Source: Sphingobacterium sp.
Lineage (GTDB): Bacteria; Bacteroidota; Bacteroidia; Sphingobacteriales; Sphingobacteriaceae
Assembly (NCBI GenBank): GCA_030146225.1
Contig: JASLCA010000218.1
Span: 1-11,751 of the forward strand
Direction: 5' to 3'
Length of the DNA stretch: 11,751 nt
In this document: positions 8,435 to 11,751 of the stretch, piece by piece
Position numbering within the stretch: the first letter of the stretch is position 1
How the letters are laid out: the number at the start of each line of letters is the position of its first letter
Notes under the pieces: generated by a model
Databases searched by the model: none
Told to the model about the DNA's origin: nothing
Seen by the model: only the letters and a program-made list of their open reading frames with translations
Program-made: the position numbers and the translations under genes

Positions 8435-9010
8435 TTAAAAAAAGAAAAGAATAGTCTCCATGTAGTTTTTGGTGGCTGATTTAATTCTTTTAATAGCTTT
8501 GTTAATCTGGTTTTCCACGGTAGACTCAGAAATGTTTAGCGCAAGCGCTATTTCCTTATTGGTCTTATAGTCCTCTCTACTCATCTTAAAAATCTGCCTG
8601 CATTTTTCAGGTAGATTTTCTACTTCTTTAGCGATCACATCAAGCAAATGTCTATTAAACAACTGATCTTCTATAGACTCATTGGATGCTTGAAATTGAA
8701 AGTTTTCAACGGCCTGTCTCTTGTCAATAAAATAAGCTCTTTGAAAATGTGCCATTACAAGATATCGACAAGAGGTAAACAGATAGGCTGGAAGAGATTT
8801 AATTTGATCAACCCTTTTATGATTTTTCCAAAGGCTATAAAATAGATCATGGAGAATATCCTGTGCTACCGCGTCATCATTGACCTTGGAAAGCACATGT
8901 GCGACTAATTCTGGATAAAACAATGCATACAATTCCTCAAAAGCCTGGTGATCACCTTTGGAAAGACGAGCCACTAGCGGGGTATATTTATGCTGATCGA
9001 AGATATTCAT
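8435..9010 (-). CDS. ECF RNA polymerase sigma-70 factor
   Basis: A 191-residue protein of normal length for an ECF sigma factor. Region 2 is at about 20-92, beginning with DHQAFEELYALFYPEL and containing DILHDLFYSLWKN (core-polymerase and -10 contacts). Region 4 is at about 120-180, with LPEKCRQIFKMS and the helix-turn-helix TNKEIALALNISESTVENQI (150-169) for -35 recognition. Regions 1.1 and 3 are absent, as expected. It is the first gene of the minus-strand locus, followed by fecR and the STN-type susC, so its likely targets are the susC operon and perhaps its own promoter. The ATG at 9010 has no purine-rich ribosome site, which is normal for Bacteroidota. The C terminus ends in LFFF, an odd but probably unimportant tail. 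Family assignment is secure; the regulon is inferred. Confidence 0.96.
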   Translation of the reverse strand: MNIFDQHKYTPLVARLSKGDHQAFEELYALFYPELVAHVLSKVNDDAVAQDILHDLFYSLWKNHKRVDQIKSLPAYLFTSCRYLVMAHFQRAYFIDKRQAVENFQFQASNESIEDQLFNRHLLDVIAKEVENLPEKCRQIFKMSREDYKTNKEIALALNISESTVENQINKAIKRIKSATKNYMETILFFF

Positions 9011-9189
9011 ATACTTAGGTGCGAACTTACAATAATAAATGTACTGAAATAACTAACTGTACTTTATACCTAATCTTGAATAGCAAGCAAACGGTATTAG
9101 GTGATGTACAAGTTGAAGATATAAAATATTTTATTCGTTACTCATAAAGATAAAGTATTTTTTTATTTTAATAAAGACCTTACCGCCTC

Positions 9190-9241
9190 TTTTTATCATT
9201 AAGGTTAAAAATATTCCTTATAAATAGCTGTTTTTATCATT
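9190..9241. repeat. 11-bp direct repeat TTTTTATCATT, two copies
   Basis: TTTTTATCATT occurs at 9190-9200 and again at 9231-9241, 41 bases apart start to start, close to four helical turns. The surroundings are AT-rich, so chance is possible. It could be a pair of sites for a regulator of either divergent gene. Confidence 0.3.
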
Positions 9242-9272
9242 TTGTTCGTTTATCGACCCTTATCTAGAGTTG
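9241..9272 (+). promoter_or_regulatory. Possible Bacteroidota-type promoter (-33 TTTG / -7 TAGAGTTG)
   Basis: TTTG at 9241-9244 is followed after 20 bases by TAGAGTTG at 9265-9272, which matches the Bacteroidota -7 consensus TAnnTTTG at five of six fixed positions with acceptable spacing. If used it would give the PQQ-propeller gene a leader of roughly 240 bases. A single such match in AT-rich DNA is weak evidence, and the element nearer the start codon (9456-9511) is a competitor. Confidence 0.22.
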
Positions 9273-9455
9273 TTGTTAAGTTCAAGTTACTTGTTTTATT
9301 CTTAATGTTAACTGCTTCTGTTTAGGTGATATAAGTATTCCTTTCTGCGGTAAGTTATGCCATTTGAATTTCTTTTCAGTTGCTGTAAATTCACTGATTA
9401 TAAACGCATTATACTATCAATAGGTTTTTATTTGATTATTTCTTTAATGCAATTG

Positions 9456-9511
9456 TAATAATCAAAAATAATGTAATATTACATTGATTATTAACTTATT
9501 GACTAAAATTA
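9456..9511 (+). promoter_or_regulatory. Palindromic operator/promoter element before the PQQ-propeller gene
   Basis: A 16-bp perfect palindrome AATGTAATATTACATT lies at 9470-9485. It is embedded in a wider 10-bp inverted repeat, TAATAATCAA at 9456-9465 and TTGATTATTA at 9484-9493, with an 18-base gap. The right arm is part of ATTGATTATTAAC (9483-9495), which recurs before the next gene. TTG at 9484-9486... read as TTG within this element, and TAAAATTA at 9504-9511, could serve as -33 and -7 boxes, although the -7 match is only four of six. The symmetry suggests a dimeric DNA-binding regulator; this is inference. Confidence 0.4.
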
Positions 9512-9522
9512 AAGACTAAATT

Positions 9523-11466
9523 ATGAAAATGAAAACACTCAATTTTCTTTTCATTAGTTTGCTATCTGGCCTATGCTTGCAGGCACAATCTATAGTAGAA
9601 CTAAATGGGAAAATTAGCCAGATTGTATTGGAACCCTTAACGGGGAATATGATTGTAGTAGATAAAGAGAATATCTCTAGTGTAAATCCTAAAACCTCCC
9701 AGATTGAATGGTCGCTATCCAAAAAGGAATATGCCAATTCGAATGTGCTCGTTTCACTAAACAAGGCTTTGACCGCTGTGGAGAACAACGATTTTTTAAC
9801 TGCATTTAACAGTAAAGATGCGGTAAGCTTGATTGATAATTCTCCCTATGCCTCTATTAAACTAGAAAACAATGATCTGATTATTAATAGTGTAAATGGC
9901 GAAGTGCTATACAATACGGCGACTTTTGATTATAGGATTTTAGATATCTATTTTATTCCCGAAGAAAAAAGCATGTTAATCTTAGGCTTAAAAGGGGGGG
10001 AGATTGATTTTATAAATTTTGACCTCAGCACAAAGCAGAGCTTATGGTCTGTTCAAGTAGGTACAATAGATGGGTTATTTAAGAGTATCGCTAAAGTAGC
10101 CTCTGCACTTATAGGCTCAAATATTATTTTCAATGATAAAATAAACGTAGCTAATGAGCTGATTTATGCCCTTGTCAAGGGGACGCTTTATCAGATAGAC
10201 AAAGCAACAGGCCAGATTAATTGGCGAGTTGCTGGGTCTTTTAGTGATTTTTATTTAAATCAAAATAAAGATAAAGTCGTGGTGACCAACCAGTCTTTCA
10301 AATTTATTAAGATGCAAAGTAAGTTGAATATCTTGGATGCACAAAATGGTAAAACCCTTTGGAAGAATGACATCTCGACCAATTTTTTATCTTACCTAGA
10401 AGACCATTTCGATAAACTACTTGTTGCACATGGCAAGGGATTCAACTTTTACAGTTACAAGGATGGAAAGAAAATATGGAAGAAGGATGCCAAAGGGAGC
10501 AATATCCGAAAAGTGATCCCTGTAGATCAGGATTACCTATATGTAGCGCATAAATATATAAATCTGGTCGACGCACAAGGGAAGGATAAGTGGAAGAGAT
10601 TTATTAATATATCTGGTATTGACAAGGATGAGATCCATTTCCTTGGTAAGGTAGACAATAATAGGGTGTTCTATTTGTCAGATAGTTATGGCAATATGGT
10701 CGATTATACTACCGGAAAGACCATTTGGAAGAAAAACATCTCGTTTGCTAAAAATAGCCCTTTAGTGTATTCCTTTGAGAATGACAATTTCTTAGTTTAT
10801 AATAAGAAACGCATTTATGCATTTAATCCGCATAGAAATGATAATCCCAGGTTAAACGACAAGATTGAAGTCGACAATGATAAAACGATAAGCAGTATCG
10901 AACAATTTGACTGGGGGATCTGTGTGGTAGGCCAAAACGATGTAATAGGCTTGGATATGGAGGGCAATAAGCTCTATCATAATCGCTATAAAGAACCTGG
11001 AGAAGAGGCTAGGAGGGTGCTGAAGACTGTCGGAATTATTGGGTCTAATATAATGTATAATAGACGTTCTAACTATGAATCCTTAGCAAATGCAAAGGTA
11101 ACTATGAGCTATCGGGATGCTAATGGGAATTTACATAGCCATACATCAGATATGTTATCCCCTAAGGGCAAAGAAATGGCGCAACGCAAAATCAATCAAT
11201 CGGCCAACATAGAAGAATTAATTGAAAATAATTTGTTGAGCGCTGTCCGTACGCGCTTTAATGCCTTAAAGCAACTACCAGACTTTGTGTTTGTGGCTCA
11301 TCGGGGTGAGGATGGACCTGAATTAATCAAGGTCCGAAAACGGGATGGTAAGGAATTATTTAAAATACCATTAGACAGCGATAGGCCCATGTATGAGATT
11401 GATCCAGTTGATGGAAGTTTATATTATGTATCAGAAAATGTAATTAAGATTTATAACGAGGTATAG
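9523..11466 (+). CDS. Secreted PQQ-like beta-propeller repeat protein, function unknown
   Basis: A 647-residue protein with a signal peptide (1-22, ending LQAQ|S) and no lipobox, so it is probably periplasmic or secreted. The chain is built of PQQ/pyrrolo-quinoline-type propeller repeats, each closing with a turn plus a tryptophan: examples are ATGQINWRV (W234), AQNGKTLWKND (W280), KDGKKIWKKD (W319), AQGKDKWKRF (W357) and TTGKTIWKKN (W402), with more diverged copies at W63 and W175. Residues about 545-582 are a charged, probably helical insertion before the last strands. I do not see the additional domains (such as a cytochrome c domain) of a quinoprotein dehydrogenase, so enzyme activity is not supported; a binding or scaffold role, as in BamB-like propellers, is possible. 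ATG 9523 is preferred; ATG 9529 (Met3) is an alternative. It is divergent from the sigma gene and 152 bases before a small lipoprotein gene with a similar upstream element. Confidence 0.9.
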   Translation: MKMKTLNFLFISLLSGLCLQAQSIVELNGKISQIVLEPLTGNMIVVDKENISSVNPKTSQIEWSLSKKEYANSNVLVSLNKALTAVENNDFLTAFNSKDAVSLIDNSPYASIKLENNDLIINSVNGEVLYNTATFDYRILDIYFIPEEKSMLILGLKGGEIDFINFDLSTKQSLWSVQVGTIDGLFKSIAKVASALIGSNIIFNDKINVANELIYALVKGTLYQIDKATGQINWRVAGSFSDFYLNQNKDKVVVTNQSFKFIKMQSKLNILDAQNGKTLWKNDISTNFLSYLEDHFDKLLVAHGKGFNFYSYKDGKKIWKKDAKGSNIRKVIPVDQDYLYVAHKYINLVDAQGKDKWKRFINISGIDKDEIHFLGKVDNNRVFYLSDSYGNMVDYTTGKTIWKKNISFAKNSPLVYSFENDNFLVYNKKRIYAFNPHRNDNPRLNDKIEVDNDKTISSIEQFDWGICVVGQNDVIGLDMEGNKLYHNRYKEPGEEARRVLKTVGIIGSNIMYNRRSNYESLANAKVTMSYRDANGNLHSHTSDMLSPKGKEMAQRKINQSANIEELIENNLLSAVRTRFNALKQLPDFVFVAHRGEDGPELIKVRKRDGKELFKIPLDSDRPMYEIDPVDGSLYYVSENVIKIYNEV

Positions 11467-11572
11467 CTCCAGATGATTTCTTCAAGAACAGCTAAGTAAA
11501 GTAAGTTTTTAATCTTTTTATTTACCGTTTTTGTTTAGAAAAGATCTGTTTTTTTAATTTAAAAACCGTATT

Positions 11573-11609
11573 ATTGTATTGATTATTAACAAGTTATGGA
11601 TTATTTTAC
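11573..11609 (+). promoter_or_regulatory. Upstream element of the small lipoprotein gene, shared with the PQQ gene
   Basis: ATTGATTATTAAC at 11578-11590 is identical to 9483-9495 and lies 28 bases before the ATG (27 in the other case). Similarity continues on both sides: ATTGT against ATTAC upstream, and TTATGGATTA against TTATTGACTA downstream after a three-base offset. TATTTTAC at 11602-11609 aligns with TAAAATTA at 9504-9511, so a TTG/-7 promoter reading is possible in both. The palindrome seen in the first copy is not present here. Function is inferred from recurrence and position. Confidence 0.4.
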
Positions 11610-11618
11610 AATTTAATT

Positions 11619-11751
11619 ATGAAATTTAGATTTATTATTTTATCGTTTTTATTAATTGCTTTTTCATCTTGTGAAAAAGACAAGAATGATGATTATTCCA
11701 CATTAATTATTGGAAAATGGGAAGCCCAGACTTTGACCTCGATTGTAACCA
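11619..11751 (+). CDS. Small lipoprotein, lipocalin-like, 3' end cut by the window
   Basis: An open frame from ATG 11619 runs off the right edge, giving 44 full codons. The first 18 residues form a signal peptide ending in FSSC, so Cys18 is the likely lipid anchor. An acidic and lysine-rich linker follows (EKDKNDDY), of the kind that can promote surface export in Bacteroidota. The visible mature part, STLIIGKWEAQTLTS, resembles the first strand of Bacteroidota lipocalin-like lipoproteins, which typically open with an IIGKW-type motif; too little is present to be sure. The start codon context AATTATGAAA is the same as at the upstream PQQ gene, and the two share a 13-bp element before the start. 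Its function is unknown. The lipoprotein call is firm; the lipocalin call is tentative. Confidence 0.75.
   Translation, partial: MKFRFIILSFLLIAFSSCEKDKNDDYSTLIIGKWEAQTLTSIVT

Larger units (their letters stand above)
9011..9522. other. 512-base AT-rich divergent intergenic region
   Basis: This stretch separates the sigma gene (minus) from the PQQ-propeller gene (plus). I see no credible ORF, tRNA or mobile-element remnant in it. Structure seen: three TGTAC copies at 9040, 9058 and 9105 and a 7-bp inverted repeat (ACCTAAT 9068-9074 / ATTAGGT 9096-9102) near the sigma gene; an 11-bp direct repeat in the middle; and a palindrome with an inverted repeat next to the plus-strand gene. It should hold at least two divergent promoters. 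Confidence 0.7.

Noticed and set aside
1..9010. Polysaccharide utilisation locus
   Set aside because: SusC/SusD alone do not prove glycan use; no carbohydrate-active enzyme is in the window, and the STN/FecR/sigma plus DUF4843 context also fits peptides or metal complexes.
9516..9788. Minus-strand open frame of 90 codons
   Set aside because: It overlaps the start of the PQQ-propeller gene in antisense and is explained as a shadow of it.
9523..11466. PQQ-dependent alcohol/glucose dehydrogenase
   Set aside because: Only the generic propeller repeats are seen; there is no cytochrome c domain and I could not place catalytic or calcium-binding residues.
11503..11570. Possible terminator after the PQQ-propeller gene
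   Set aside because: There are several T runs and an imperfect stem (TACCGTTTTT 11524-11533 with AAAAACCGTA 11561-11570), but the stem is AT-rich, has a C-C mismatch and no following T tract.
1..11751. Mobile element, prophage, CRISPR, tRNA or rRNA
   Set aside because: No transposase, integrase, regularly spaced repeats, cloverleaf or rRNA-like sequence was recognised on either strand.

Overview
The window looks like chromosomal DNA of a Bacteroidota bacterium. The best guess is the Sphingobacteriaceae (Pedobacter/Sphingobacterium-like). The reasons are the AT-rich composition, weak or absent Shine-Dalgarno sequences, a SusC/SusD outer-membrane pair, a FecR with a Bacteroidota-type C-terminal domain, and several small lipoproteins with relaxed lipoboxes. 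The genus call is an inference from style, not from a marker gene.

Left and centre (1-9010, all on the minus strand, reading right to left): one cell-surface signalling and uptake locus. The order of transcription is ECF sigma factor (9010-8435), FecR-type anti-sigma/transducer (8293-7157), SusC-like TonB-dependent receptor with an N-terminal signalling (STN) domain (6987-3550), SusD-like lipoprotein (3540-2089), DUF4843 lipoprotein (2083-1313) and a PKD-like family lipoprotein (1289 to beyond the left edge). The last four genes are separated by only 9, 5 and 23 bases and are surely co-transcribed. Larger gaps separate sigma from fecR (141 b) and fecR from susC (169 b). The second gap holds a strong GC-rich hairpin. 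By analogy with FecA-FecR-FecI, ligand binding at SusC/SusD should be sensed by the STN domain, passed to FecR across the inner membrane and used to activate the sigma factor. The ligand is not identifiable here, and no degradative enzyme lies in the window.

Intergenic block (9011-9522): 512 AT-rich bases between the divergent sigma gene and the next gene. It has no credible ORF. It holds a 16-bp perfect palindrome and a 10-bp inverted repeat just before the plus-strand gene, short repeats, and weak promoter-like matches.

Right (9523-11751, plus strand): a secreted PQQ-type beta-propeller protein of 647 aa, then the start of a small lipoprotein that resembles Bacteroidota lipocalin-like proteins and is cut by the right edge. 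A 13-bp identical element sits 27 and 28 bases before their two start codons, inside a longer region of similarity, so the two genes may share a regulator or a promoter type.

No tRNA, rRNA, CRISPR array, transposase or prophage gene was seen. The most useful leads are the twin upstream elements on the right and the oddly oriented hairpin between fecR and susC. I did not find evidence for a wholly new system.
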